From Vreelandella olivaria (GTDB lineage: Bacteria > Pseudomonadota > Gammaproteobacteria > Pseudomonadales > Halomonadaceae): a stretch of 64,000 bases of DNA. The translations under genes were made by a program, and so were the position numbers. Positions 9,372 to 17,667 of the stretch are shown here, one piece after another; the stretch's first letter is position 1, and the number at the start of each line of letters is the position of its first letter. The stretch is taken from positions 1 through 64,000 of the forward strand of contig NZ_JALPZO010000028.1 of the NCBI RefSeq assembly GCF_023507745.1, in the 5' to 3' direction. A model generated the notes under the pieces. That model was not told where the DNA came from, did not search any database, and saw only the letters and a list, made by a program, of their open reading frames with translations.

Positions 9372-10484
9372 ATGAGTGAACTAAAACAAACGCCGTTGTA
9401 TGCACTGCATACCAGGCTCGGCGCCAAAATGGTGCCCTTTGCTGGATACGATATGCCGGTGCAATATCCATTGGGCGTCAAAAAAGAGCATGAACACACA
9501 CGTCAGCAGTGCGGCTTGTTTGATGTTTCTCACATGGGACAGATTCTGGTATCAGGCAGCGATGTCGCTGAAGCACTTGAAACATTGATTCCTGCCGATT
9601 TGGTTGGGCTAAAGGAAGGAGAGCAGCGCTATGGGCTGTTCACCAGTACCGATGGCGGGATTATTGATGACTTGATGGTGGTAAATGCGGGTGATCACTT
9701 CTATCTGGTTGTTAATGCTGCTTGTAAGGAGCAGGACATTGCTCACCTGCGTACCAGTCTGGGCGCTAGCCATGACATAGAGGTATTGAATCGTGGCTTG
9801 CTGGCTTTACAGGGGCCTCTGGCTCGTGATGTTATGCAGCGTTTATGCCCTCAGGCCTGTGAGCTGACATTCATGCAGCATGGTCGGTTTACCATGGCAG
9901 GGAATGAAGTCTGGATTAGCCGCAGTGGCTATACCGGGGAGGATGGTTTTGAGATTTCGGTGGCGGCGGAGGCGTGTGCGGCGTTTGCAGAGCAGTTGCT
10001 GGCAGAGCCCGAAGTTGAAGCGATTGGCCTGGGGGCACGGGATTCACTGCGTTTGGAAGCGGGGCTGTGCCTGTATGGGCATGATATAACCCTGGAAACC
10101 ACTCCCGTTGAAGCAGGACTGATTTGGGCCATCGGTAAGCCTCGTCGCCACGGAGGCGAACGTTCTGCTGGCTTTCCGGGCGCTGACCTGATTCTCCATC
10201 AGGTGGATGCCAAGGATCACCGGCGTAAAAGAGTAGGGTTAGTAGCACAGGGGCGTGCACCTGTACGTGAGGGCGCCACGTTGGTGGATGAAGCAGGTAA
10301 CGAGATTGGGGTTGTTACCTCAGGGGGTTTTGGCCCAAGTATAGGTAAACCGATTGCGATGGGCTATGTGCGTCGCGAATGGGAAGCGCCGGAAACCACT
10401 GTTTACGCCCTGGTGCGCGGTAAGCCGTTGCCAATGGTGGTGACACCCACTCCCTTTGTAAAGCCGGGATACTACCGCGGCTAA
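9372..10484 (+). CDS. gcvT: Aminomethyltransferase (glycine cleavage T protein)
   Basis: T-protein: takes the aminomethyl group from GcvH, releases ammonia and makes 5,10-methylene-tetrahydrofolate. It has 370 aa with the family opening ([20 protein letters not shown]) and the folate-site region [11 protein letters not shown]. The ATG at 9372 follows GAGGAACCCCC. It completes the gcv set in this window but in a split arrangement, with gcvH-gcvP on the opposite strand. A strong terminator follows at 10514-10536. Confidence 0.96.
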   Translation: MSELKQTPLYALHTRLGAKMVPFAGYDMPVQYPLGVKKEHEHTRQQCGLFDVSHMGQILVSGSDVAEALETLIPADLVGLKEGEQRYGLFTSTDGGIIDDLMVVNAGDHFYLVVNAACKEQDIAHLRTSLGASHDIEVLNRGLLALQGPLARDVMQRLCPQACELTFMQHGRFTMAGNEVWISRSGYTGEDGFEISVAAEACAAFAEQLLAEPEVEAIGLGARDSLRLEAGLCLYGHDITLETTPVEAGLIWAIGKPRRHGGERSAGFPGADLILHQVDAKDHRRKRVGLVAQGRAPVREGATLVDEAGNEIGVVTSGGFGPSIGKPIAMGYVRREWEAPETTVYALVRGKPLPMVVTPTPFVKPGYYRG

Positions 10485-10513
10485 TATCGTGTGAATAGTA
10501 GCACCATGCAAAA

Positions 10514-10536
10514 GCCCCTGATATCAGGGGCTTTTT
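10514..10536. terminator. Bidirectional terminator after gcvT
   Basis: An 18-bp palindrome (GCCCCTGATATCAGGGGC) is flanked by AAA on the left and TTTTT on the right. It separates gcvT from the convergent LysM/LytM lipoprotein gene. Confidence 0.85.
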
Positions 10537-10575
10537 GTGGTTACTTCCGATAGTGGCTTTCCGCCACTTCACCAG

Positions 10576-11544
10576 TTATCGCAATACCTGGCGAGGGTCG
10601 ATTGGCTTACCGCCCTGGCGTAGATCAAAAAGCAGGTCGTAGCGTTGCGATGAACTGCTTTGCCCCACCTCACATAGTGGGTCGCCAGCGCTGACCTGCT
10701 GGCCAACGCGCACTATGATGCGTTCACACAGGGCGTAAACCGTTTGCAGGTTATCTGCATGGTGAACAATGACGACTTCACCTAACTGGCGCATGCTATC
10801 GGCAAAGCGTACCTCGCCAGGGGCGACGGCCAGGGCATTGGCGCCCGCCTGGGTGGCCAGCAGCATCGGTTGTAGCGTGCCACGGCTATCTGCACCAAAG
10901 CGGCGGACAATCCGGTAATCCTCTAATGGCCACGGCCAGCGGCGCGCAGAGGCGGGTAGGCTGGCACTGGGAGTCGGCGCCGCAGGTGTTGCCGCCGGGG
11001 GGCTTGCTCCACCACCGCTACTGGCTGTTGAGCTGCTGCGTGTAGCGCCGCTGCCAAGCGGTACGCTGACTATCTGACCAACCCGTAGGGCCGTCGCCGG
11101 GGTACCAGGGTTGGCGCTTTGTATGCGACTGGAGGTAGTGCCAAAGTGGCGGGCAATGCCTGAGTAAGTATCCCCCGGCCTGATTTGATAACGGTAGGGG
11201 CCTCCTGATGGCGCTCGTTCCTGCTGCGTAGGAATCAGTAAGCGCTGCCCCACGTTTAAGCGCCTGGCATCGACACCTGGGTTAAAACGCTCCAGTCGTT
11301 CAAGAGGAACATTGGCTCGTGCGGCAAGCTGCCCCAGTGTATCGCCTCGCTGTACCTCAATCCATTGGCCGTTGATTTGACTGGCGCTACTGGCTGTCGG
11401 CGCGCGCTGATCAGTGGATGGCGCAGAGCTGGCGCATCCCGTCAGTAGTCCGATTAAAAGACAAGCGGCTATCCAATGGGCTAGTCGTGATCGGTTTGGT
11501 TGTCCAGCAAGGTGTCTTTTTCCTGCCAGAGTGAATTGATCCAT
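10576..11544 (-). CDS. LysM/LytM lipoprotein, NlpD/EnvC-like, with inactive peptidase site
   Basis: Predicted outer-membrane lipoprotein of 322 aa. A hydrophobic stretch ends in the lipobox LLTGC (Cys about 37). Two LysM peptidoglycan-binding repeats follow (about 60-110 and 118-165), then an Ala/Pro/Ser-rich linker and an M23/LytM domain. The M23 metal sites are lost: the usual H-x-H near the end (HLHFEIR) reads DLLFDLR, and the early HxxxD is absent. In this family that marks an activator of cell-wall amidases (as NlpD and EnvC are) rather than an endopeptidase. Its start overlaps the end of the upstream acyltransferase gene by 64 bp, implying coupled translation. Confidence 0.85.
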   Translation of the reverse strand: MDQFTLAGKRHLAGQPNRSRLAHWIAACLLIGLLTGCASSAPSTDQRAPTASSASQINGQWIEVQRGDTLGQLAARANVPLERLERFNPGVDARRLNVGQRLLIPTQQERAPSGGPYRYQIRPGDTYSGIARHFGTTSSRIQSANPGTPATALRVGQIVSVPLGSGATRSSSTASSGGGASPPAATPAAPTPSASLPASARRWPWPLEDYRIVRRFGADSRGTLQPMLLATQAGANALAVAPGEVRFADSMRQLGEVVIVHHADNLQTVYALCERIIVRVGQQVSAGDPLCEVGQSSSSQRYDLLFDLRQGGKPIDPRQVLR

Positions 11545-12362
11545 GCGTGGAAGCGTTCCTTATGCTGCGGTTCTTCATGATAATTGGCATCGTGCATCCA
11601 CTGGGGAACAGCAAGCTGCCTTGCTTCAAGCGTAATAGGGGCTTCTTTTCCGCACAGAAATCCCCAAAAGGTAGGTGATGGATTCACGTAACTGATCGTG
11701 ACGTCAAGGATACCATCTAATTGATTTCCTAGCAGGCTAAGTACCTGGGCAATACCACCCGCTTTGGGTTTTAGTAGATGCCGAAAAGGACTTTGCTGAG
11801 CGTCTCGTTTGGCCGTCGTGAAACGGGTGCCTTCAACAAAATTAAAAATCGCTATTGGTTTGTGGCGAGCCTGTCGGCAAATACGCTCAGTGGCTTCCCT
11901 GTCAATGGTAGCGAGCTTGGGATTTTTGGCAATCTGTTCGCGGCTAAAACGTCGCATAAAAGGGAACTCCAGTGCCCAAAATGCCAGGCCCACGATGGGG
12001 ATCCAGATCAGTTGGCGTTTCAGAAAGAAGCGAGGCATAGGAATCCTGCGATGCAGTGCCATGAAAAGGATAAAAATGTCGGTCCAACTGCGATGGTTCG
12101 AAATAACCAGCCACCACTGCTCCTGATTTAGTGTATCCGGTGTGCTGATGGTCAGGTTTGGTTTGAGCCAGCGTCGCATCCACCATAAATTGATGCCGAT
12201 CCAGTTCAAGGCGACGGCACACAAGCCTTTTAGCAACCATTGCTTTTGCCTGCGGGTGGGGGCTATCACCTTGAGTAGCGTTAATAAGATGAGAGGTACG
12301 CCCCAGAAAAGCGTGCATAACGTCAGTAGTGAAACGCTGACAACTCCTTTAACTATCGGCAT
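11481..12362 (-). CDS. 1-acyl-glycerol-3-phosphate acyltransferase-like protein (YihG type)
   Basis: Membrane-bound PlsC-domain acyltransferase, 293 aa, likely acylating lysophosphatidic acid in phospholipid synthesis. The HX4D catalytic motif is NHRSWTD; the downstream substrate motif is NFVEGTRFT (family FPEGTR). Two N-terminal hydrophobic helices anchor it. I place the start at ATG 12362, with AGGA eight bases upstream; a GTG at 12380 is in frame but lacks such a site. The length and C-terminus resemble the YihG/YihD-type subgroup more than short PlsC. Its end overlaps the LysM/LytM lipoprotein gene. Confidence 0.85.
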   Translation of the reverse strand: MPIVKGVVSVSLLTLCTLFWGVPLILLTLLKVIAPTRRQKQWLLKGLCAVALNWIGINLWWMRRWLKPNLTISTPDTLNQEQWWLVISNHRSWTDIFILFMALHRRIPMPRFFLKRQLIWIPIVGLAFWALEFPFMRRFSREQIAKNPKLATIDREATERICRQARHKPIAIFNFVEGTRFTTAKRDAQQSPFRHLLKPKAGGIAQVLSLLGNQLDGILDVTISYVNPSPTFWGFLCGKEAPITLEARQLAVPQWMHDANYHEEPQHKERFHAWINSLWQEKDTLLDNQTDHD

Positions 12363-12482
12363 ACCGCAATTCCTCGACACGAATACTTATCTGCCTGGTA
12401 TATGACCATGCAATTTAGAGTAAATGCTAATGGATCAAGGGCATACTGCCCAGCATAACAGTGAACTGAGTATGCCAATGTC

Positions 12483-13382
12483 TCAGTCGACCGCATGGAG
12501 CGTGGGGGTTTTAACGTTCTCAAGAAGTACTGTTCGGAGCGCGTGAGCTGCCACTGACAGTTCCTGCTGAGTCAATATGCCCACCCGGCAGACGATGCCT
12601 GGAGAGGTGAGCGGCACGCAACCAGCACCCAGTTCCTGCATTTGTCGAATGCACATAGAGGGCACCGCGCTAACACCCAATCCATCAGCCACCATCCTGC
12701 CGACGGTGGAGAGTTGATGGCTTTCAAATGCCACCGGTAACTCAATGTGACGTTTCCCCAGTTCTTGTTCCAGTAGGCGGCGCACCATGGAGGGGCGCTG
12801 AAGGGTTATAAAATCGCTCTTCAGAAGAGTGGCCCAGGACAGATGGCTCGCCTGCCTGAGTGGAGAGGTGGGTGGCACAACAGCCACAAACTGATCTTCA
12901 AACAGGGGCGTAAACGTCAAGCTGCCCGTTCCTTCAGGCGAAAACGCAATGCCGATCTCCACCTGACGTGAGCGAACCATATCGGTGACTTCTTCATTGA
13001 TAACATCGTGAACGGTAATGTTGATTTTGGGGTATTGCTGGCGGAATTTGACCAGTGCCCCAGGTAGTAGATTGCAGGCAAAGGAGGGCATAGCTGCTAC
13101 GCTTAAGCGACCAAGCTGAAGTGTAAAACGCTGGCGTAACCGCTCTTCGGTATTATCCCACTGGGCGAGTAGATGCTTGGCCAGCGGTAGTAGCGATTCA
13201 CCTTCAGGGGTGAGTCGTACACTGCGAGTGCTGCGTATTAAAAGCTTGCCTCCCAGTGAGTCTTCCAGCCCTTTGATAGCCAGACTCAGTGCAGGTTGCG
13301 AAAGATGGAGGCGTTCGCAGGCCAGGGTAAAACTGAGTGTTTGAGCTACCGCAAGAAAGGCGCGGAGTTGCTTGACGGTCAT
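12483..13382 (-). CDS. LysR-family regulator, probably of the CoA-transferase operon
   Basis: A 299-aa LysR regulator: N-terminal helix-turn-helix (KQLRAFLAVAQTLSFTLA, then LSQPALSLAIKGLEDSLGG) and an effector-binding domain. It is divergent from the CoA-transferase subunit genes, start to start 146 bp, the classic arrangement for a LysR protein controlling its neighbour. The natural inducer would be acetoacetate, 3-hydroxybutyrate or a CoA ester, by inference only. The promoter region contains TTGTTAA and TTAACAA arms that could be part of its binding site. Confidence 0.87.
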   Translation of the reverse strand: MTVKQLRAFLAVAQTLSFTLACERLHLSQPALSLAIKGLEDSLGGKLLIRSTRSVRLTPEGESLLPLAKHLLAQWDNTEERLRQRFTLQLGRLSVAAMPSFACNLLPGALVKFRQQYPKINITVHDVINEEVTDMVRSRQVEIGIAFSPEGTGSLTFTPLFEDQFVAVVPPTSPLRQASHLSWATLLKSDFITLQRPSMVRRLLEQELGKRHIELPVAFESHQLSTVGRMVADGLGVSAVPSMCIRQMQELGAGCVPLTSPGIVCRVGILTQQELSVAAHALRTVLLENVKTPTLHAVD

Positions 13383-13396
13383 GGCGGCTCTTTTAT

Positions 13397-13437
13397 AAGT
13401 TGTTAAAATAAATTGATAAGAAAAACAAACTTAACAA
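13397..13437. promoter_or_regulatory. Possible LysR binding region in the divergent promoter
   Basis: TTGTTAA (from about 13400) and TTAACAA (13431-13437) form a spaced inverted repeat in an AT-rich tract between the divergent LysR gene and the CoA-transferase genes. A TTGATA box at 13413-13418 could be a -35. Both were picked by eye and are weak. Confidence 0.25.
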
Positions 13438-13528
13438 ATATATCATCTGGTACAACACTGGCACTATCGCGCAGAAGCATCGATATGATGCGCTCAACGT
13501 ACCACCGACAATAATGTGAGGCACAACA

Positions 13529-14227
13529 ATGGCAGGATTTGATAAGCGTGTGGCTTCCTATGAGGAAGCGATGGAAGGTATCGAAGATGGCATGACCGTC
13601 ATCGCTGGCGGTTTTGGTCTTTGTGGCATACCCGAAAACCTTATTGCAGAAATCAAGCGTAGGGGTGTTACAAACCTCACTGTTGTATCGAATAATTGTG
13701 GTGTTGATGGGTTTGGCCTGGGGTTGTTGCTGGAAGATCATCAGATCAGCAAGATTGTTGCCTCCTACGTGGGCGAGAACGCCATGTTTGAGCAGCAGAT
13801 GCTTAATGACGAAATCGATGTAGTGCTAACTCCCCAGGGTACCCTGGCCGAGAAGATGCGGGTCGGTGGTGCTGGCATTCCTGCCTTTTATACCGCCACT
13901 GGCTATGGCACGCCTATCGGTGAAGGCAAGGAAGTGCGCGAATTCAATGGTCGACACTACATCCTGGAAGAGGCTATTACCGGCGATTTCGCTATTGTGA
14001 AGGGGTGGAAAGCGGACCGATATGGCAATGTGATGTATCGCCACACTGCCCAGAATTTCAACCCCATGGCGGCAACCGCTGGGAAAATTACCGTGGTCGA
14101 GGTTGAGGAAATTGTAGAGCCGGGAGAGCTTGAACCAAGCCAGATCCATACCCCAGGAATCTATGTGGATCGTATTATTCAAGGCACTTTCGAGAAGCGT
14201 ATTGAAAAGCGCACGGTGCGTAGTTGA
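13529..14227 (+). CDS. scoA: 3-oxoacid CoA-transferase subunit A
   Basis: Alpha subunit of a succinyl-CoA:3-ketoacid CoA-transferase, which moves CoA from succinyl-CoA to acetoacetate. It has 232 aa with the family glycine-rich opening ([16 protein letters not shown]) and [14 protein letters not shown]. The ATG at 13529 follows GTGAGGCACAAC. It is paired with the beta subunit 56 bp downstream and divergent from a LysR gene. With the 3-hydroxybutyrate dehydrogenase at 16.8 kb it makes a route from 3-hydroxybutyrate to acetoacetyl-CoA. Adipate-type (PcaI) specificity is possible but less likely in this context. Confidence 0.92.
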   Translation: MAGFDKRVASYEEAMEGIEDGMTVIAGGFGLCGIPENLIAEIKRRGVTNLTVVSNNCGVDGFGLGLLLEDHQISKIVASYVGENAMFEQQMLNDEIDVVLTPQGTLAEKMRVGGAGIPAFYTATGYGTPIGEGKEVREFNGRHYILEEAITGDFAIVKGWKADRYGNVMYRHTAQNFNPMAATAGKITVVEVEEIVEPGELEPSQIHTPGIYVDRIIQGTFEKRIEKRTVRS

Positions 14228-14283
14228 TCACTTAAAACGCTTAATACAATTTTCTCAACCGGTTTGACGATGAGGTAAACACC

Positions 14284-14943
14284 ATGGCTTTAACACGTGA
14301 ACAGATGGCACAGCGCGTTGCTCGTGAACTTGAAGATGGCTTTTACGTGAATCTGGGTATTGGTATACCCACTCTGGTAGCCAACTATGTTCCCGAGGGT
14401 ATCGATGTCATGCTGCAGTCAGAAAATGGCTTGCTGGGCATGGGGCGTTTTCCAACCGAGGAGGAAGTTGACCCGGACATGATTAACGCTGGGAAGCAGA
14501 CCATTACCACAAGACCAGGGGCCGCTATTTTCTCTTCAGCAGAGTCTTTTGCCATGATCCGTGGTGGTCACGTGGACTTAACCGTGCTGGGTGCTTTTGA
14601 AGTGGATCAGGAAGGCAATATTGCCTCGTGGATGATCCCTGGAAAGCTGATTAAAGGGATGGGGGGCGCCATGGATTTGGTGGCAGGTGCTGATAATATT
14701 ATCTGTACCATGACCCATGCTTCAAAACATGGTGAATCGAAGCTGCTGGAAAAATGTTCATTGCCACTGACTGGTGCCGGGTGTATTAACCGCGTCCTGA
14801 CGGATCTGGCTTACCTGGAAATTAAAGAGGGTGCCTTCATCCTGAAAGAGCGTGCACCGGGTGTAAGCGTTGAAGAAATTGTCGAAAAGACCGCCGGTAA
14901 GCTCATTGTGCCCGATCATGTTCCTGAAATGACTTTCGAGTAA
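14284..14943 (+). CDS. scoB: 3-oxoacid CoA-transferase subunit B
   Basis: Beta subunit of the CoA-transferase, 219 aa. The catalytic glutamate that forms the glutamyl-CoA thioester lies in QSENGLLGMG near residue 48. GIGIPTLVANYVP and GGHVDLTVLGAFEVD are typical of the family. It follows subunit A by 56 bp and is cotranscribed. The next gene is on the opposite strand, and no strong terminator is evident in the 68-bp gap. Confidence 0.93.
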   Translation: MALTREQMAQRVARELEDGFYVNLGIGIPTLVANYVPEGIDVMLQSENGLLGMGRFPTEEEVDPDMINAGKQTITTRPGAAIFSSAESFAMIRGGHVDLTVLGAFEVDQEGNIASWMIPGKLIKGMGGAMDLVAGADNIICTMTHASKHGESKLLEKCSLPLTGAGCINRVLTDLAYLEIKEGAFILKERAPGVSVEEIVEKTAGKLIVPDHVPEMTFE

Positions 14944-15011
14944 CCTTCGAGTAGTAACGAACGCTGCAAAATCACTGATTGATTCAATAGGTGTGGGCCG
15001 CTCTATAGGGC

Positions 15012-15779
15012 TCACGCCATTTCACAGCGGGTATGAAAGGGGAGCAGGATTTCTGCAATCCGTTCGTGGTCATCGCCTACGTGCTTTTGTGCCAGAGCGA
15101 GTCCCCCCAGACATAGCCGGTGTTCATCCCCATCACTAAAAGCTATTTTCTGTGGTATGGCCGGATAGAACCGGTGATCCAACAGTGTGGATACCGCAAA
15201 AACACCGTTTTGCTGGCCTTTCAGGCTTGCCATACCCGCCGTTTCCAACCGAGTGTTGAGGGTTTCCAGGGACTCGCCCAGTGTAGCGCAATCGAATCCT
15301 GCATGGTGCAGACGGGGGCCCATGACTGCCAGCCATGAGGCAAGCGGGTGAGCTGTCTGAAGCTGCTGGTACAGCGTCCAGGAAGGCATAGGCCATGGGC
15401 GACCACGGCATAATAAGTTTTGCCCCTTGCAGTCTGCGGGGTGGCTTTGCATAACGAGACCGGTCAAGGCTTTACGAGGAGACTTGGAGAGCGTGCCTAA
15501 TTGAAGTTCAGCCAGCACCAGCCAGCTACCGCTGTCGCCAGGAGAGAGTAAGTGTATTAACAGGCCTTTATCGGCCATGGCATAGTGGCCAACAGAGCGA
15601 TAGCCCATATGGGCCAATTTCGCTTCCAATGCACTAGCGGAGAAGGGGCCATGGTTGAGTGTTACCAGTGTTAGATATTCCGCTGAAGTATTTAGCGGCC
15701 ATAGCCTCAGCGCCCCCAGGTCTGGGTGGGTGTGAATATAGTCCAGCCACAGCTGTTGTATGAACTCCTCGCGCTGCAT
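15012..15779 (-). CDS. Divergent DUF1338-like protein
   Basis: This 255-aa protein resembles the short form of the DUF1338 family, related to the 2-oxoadipate dioxygenase/decarboxylase HglS. The shared framework includes the opening (REEFIQQLWLDYI), the GY....Y...DK stretch, GRPW, and the later STLLDHRFYPAIPQKIAF (family STLAD...V.F.DG). The first metal-binding histidine of the family motif (DHIALRTF) is missing here: the aligned stretch reads YLTLVTLN. The acidic residue in LAELQ is kept. It may therefore not be an active dioxygenase. It is a single gene inside the ketone-body cluster, on the other strand. The family call is from memory of the pattern. Confidence 0.55.
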   Translation of the reverse strand: MQREEFIQQLWLDYIHTHPDLGALRLWPLNTSAEYLTLVTLNHGPFSASALEAKLAHMGYRSVGHYAMADKGLLIHLLSPGDSGSWLVLAELQLGTLSKSPRKALTGLVMQSHPADCKGQNLLCRGRPWPMPSWTLYQQLQTAHPLASWLAVMGPRLHHAGFDCATLGESLETLNTRLETAGMASLKGQQNGVFAVSTLLDHRFYPAIPQKIAFSDGDEHRLCLGGLALAQKHVGDDHERIAEILLPFHTRCEMA

Positions 15780-15898
15780 GGGGTGTCCTCGCCGCCTATG
15801 ATCGACTCTTTACGCTGAGTCGTTATTTGAACGCTCAGTATAGGCAAGCCAGGATGACAGGGGTTCAACGGGTGTTAACGGCGCTTTTAACGCCAAAA

Positions 15899-16162
15899 TT
15901 AAGAGGCTAATAACTGCTTTTCACGTACAAACTGTTCAAATTCAGTAAAACCACCAATATGTTGCTGGTCGATAAATATTTGTGGAACCGTGTGGATGGG
16001 CTTACCTGCTGTTTTTGCAATATCCTCCTTGGTGACACCTTCAGAGGGCATGTCGACGTAGCGGTAACCGTCTATTTTCTCAATGCTTTCAAGATGATCT
16101 GCAAGGTGTTTGGCGCGTACGCAGAAAGGGCAGGTCATGCGACCAAAAATAACCAGAAACAT
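15899..16162 (-). CDS. Glutaredoxin (GrxA type)
   Basis: Small glutathione-dependent thiol reductase of 87 aa. The dithiol active site is CPFC (residues 11-14), after the usual beta strand MFLVIFGR. The cis-proline lies in HTVPQIFID and the GSH-binding GG in HIGGFTEF. The start is ATG 16162, after AAGGGAGCACC; the open frame continues upstream without similarity. Length and the HTVPQIF stretch fit the GrxA group. It is divergent from the HybE-like gene across 140 bp. No oxidative-stress operator was identified. Confidence 0.9.
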   Translation of the reverse strand: MFLVIFGRMTCPFCVRAKHLADHLESIEKIDGYRYVDMPSEGVTKEDIAKTAGKPIHTVPQIFIDQQHIGGFTEFEQFVREKQLLAS

Positions 16163-16302
16163 AATAGGTGCTCCCTTAAGAGAATCGTTATCAATAATAA
16201 TGTTGTGACCATTGTGACGTAGCCGGGTGTGTTTCGCCAATAGCACCAGGCTACGCTTATCATTGAGATGTGTTATTACTGCGTTTTTATCAAGGAGAAA
16301 GG

Positions 16303-16728
16303 ATGCCGAGCTTAGCTCCTGAGGAGTACCAACATTTAGCCGCAATGGCCCAGGCCTACCGTGATGTTTACCTGCCTGGGATGAAAAACAGCCATTATCG
16401 AAATCCGTATCTGGGGGTTGATGCGCTCTGTTTCGAGTATATAGATGCCACAGTGGAAGGAGCATCCCTGATGGTCGGCGCTTTAATTACCCCCTGTGAG
16501 TTATGGCTGGTGGCTGTGCCTGACCAGGCGACGTTGATAGCGCCGCTTCCTGAGACGTTGCCGCTTGAATTACCCTCAGGCCGTTATCTGCTCGCTTTGG
16601 AACGGTTACCTGGGGGGTATGAAATTTACAAACGGGCCATCCTGGAGGACTTAAGTGAGCTGGCAAGTATACAGGAGGCATCCAGGTTGGCTCAGCACAT
16701 GATGTTACGCCTGATGACACCTAAGTAA
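16303..16728 (+). CDS. Orphan HybE-like (hydrogenase chaperone family) protein
   Basis: A 141-aa protein that matches the [NiFe]-hydrogenase assembly chaperone HybE family in its central block: NPYLGVDALCFEY..., then VGALITPCELWLVAVP (family GvLiTPW...L...P) and LPLELPSGRYLLALERL. HybE proteins bind hydrogenase large subunits or Tat-exported partners. No hydrogenase or maturation gene is visible in the window, so the partner is unknown. The start is ATG 16303, after AAGGAGAAAGG; an earlier GTG at 16270 lacks a ribosome site. The family call is moderately sure; the function here is open. Confidence 0.6.
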   Translation: MPSLAPEEYQHLAAMAQAYRDVYLPGMKNSHYRNPYLGVDALCFEYIDATVEGASLMVGALITPCELWLVAVPDQATLIAPLPETLPLELPSGRYLLALERLPGGYEIYKRAILEDLSELASIQEASRLAQHMMLRLMTPK

Positions 16729-16823
16729 GGTACGCAGGCCGTATAACGTACTTCTATACTCGTAACCGTTTACCCCTATTCTTAACCTTGATGCTATTTA
16801 GCGTTACAGCAAAGGAATCGCAG

Positions 16824-17597
16824 ATGAACTCTCAAACAGGTACAACTCCCCGTGTTGCTGTTGTGACCGGCACCAGCAGTGGCATTGGGGCTGCTGTCGT
16901 CAAACACTTTTGCGAGCAGGGCCACCAGGTATTGGCTGTTGATTTTAACACCGCAGGTAAAGAAGTGGCTGATGCTGCAGGCGCCGCCTTTTACCAGGCT
17001 GACCTGACAGACCCTGAGGCGTGTCGCGGTGCAATTGCCGATGCGGTGAAACGTTACGGTAGTGTGGATATTCTGGTGAACAACGCAGGCATCCAGCATG
17101 TCGCCTCAATTGAAAACTTTCCGGAAGAAAAATGGCGTCAGATTATTGACCTGATGCTAACCGCGCCTTTTTTGCTTACCCAGGCGGCGTGGCCGTTAAT
17201 GCGTGAAAAAGGCTGGGGGCGGGTGATTAATATTGCTTCTATTCATGCCCAGGTGGCTTCACCGGGCAAATCGGCTTATGTCAGCGCCAAACATGGCATG
17301 ATCGGTCTTACGAAGACCGCTGCGCTGGAGGGGGGCGAACAGGGTATTACGGCCAATGCCATTTGTCCTGCGTACGTTAAAACGCCACTGGTGGATAATC
17401 AGATTGCAGATCAGGCAAAGTTGCATGGAATGGATGAGCAGGAGGTGGTCGAAAAAATCATGCTCAAGGATGCTGCTGTGAAGCGGTTAATTGAGCCTTC
17501 CGAAGTGGCACAGATGGTGGCTTATCTGGCATCGGATGCAGCGGGTGCGGTGACCGGCTCAAGCTGGAATATTGATCTCGGGTGGACGGCTCACTAA
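16824..17597 (+). CDS. 3-hydroxybutyrate dehydrogenase
   Basis: NAD-dependent short-chain dehydrogenase interconverting 3-hydroxybutyrate and acetoacetate, used in poly-hydroxybutyrate breakdown. It has 257 aa from ATG 16824 (AAAGGAATCGCAG upstream), the usual length. The cofactor site is TGTSSGIGAAV; the catalytic Ser is in INIASIHAQ and Tyr/Lys in YVSAKHG. HAQVASPGKSAYVSAKHG and the C-terminal GSSWNIDLGWTAH are strongly reminiscent of 3-hydroxybutyrate dehydrogenases. It fits the nearby acetoacetate CoA-transferase, 1.9 kb upstream. Confidence 0.9.
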   Translation: MNSQTGTTPRVAVVTGTSSGIGAAVVKHFCEQGHQVLAVDFNTAGKEVADAAGAAFYQADLTDPEACRGAIADAVKRYGSVDILVNNAGIQHVASIENFPEEKWRQIIDLMLTAPFLLTQAAWPLMREKGWGRVINIASIHAQVASPGKSAYVSAKHGMIGLTKTAALEGGEQGITANAICPAYVKTPLVDNQIADQAKLHGMDEQEVVEKIMLKDAAVKRLIEPSEVAQMVAYLASDAAGAVTGSSWNIDLGWTAH

Positions 17598-17606
17598 AGC
17601 ACGGCT

Positions 17607-17648
17607 GCTGCCCCTGATGCTATTTTGGATTATCTGCAAAGGGGCAGC
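17607..17648. terminator. Possible terminator between convergent genes
   Basis: GCTGCCCCT and AGGGGCAGC form a 9-bp stem with a 24-nt loop in the 70-bp gap between the dehydrogenase and the regA-like gene. The loop is long and there is no clear T-run, so this is tentative. Confidence 0.35.
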
Positions 17649-17667
17649 TGGTATATGCATTACAGCG

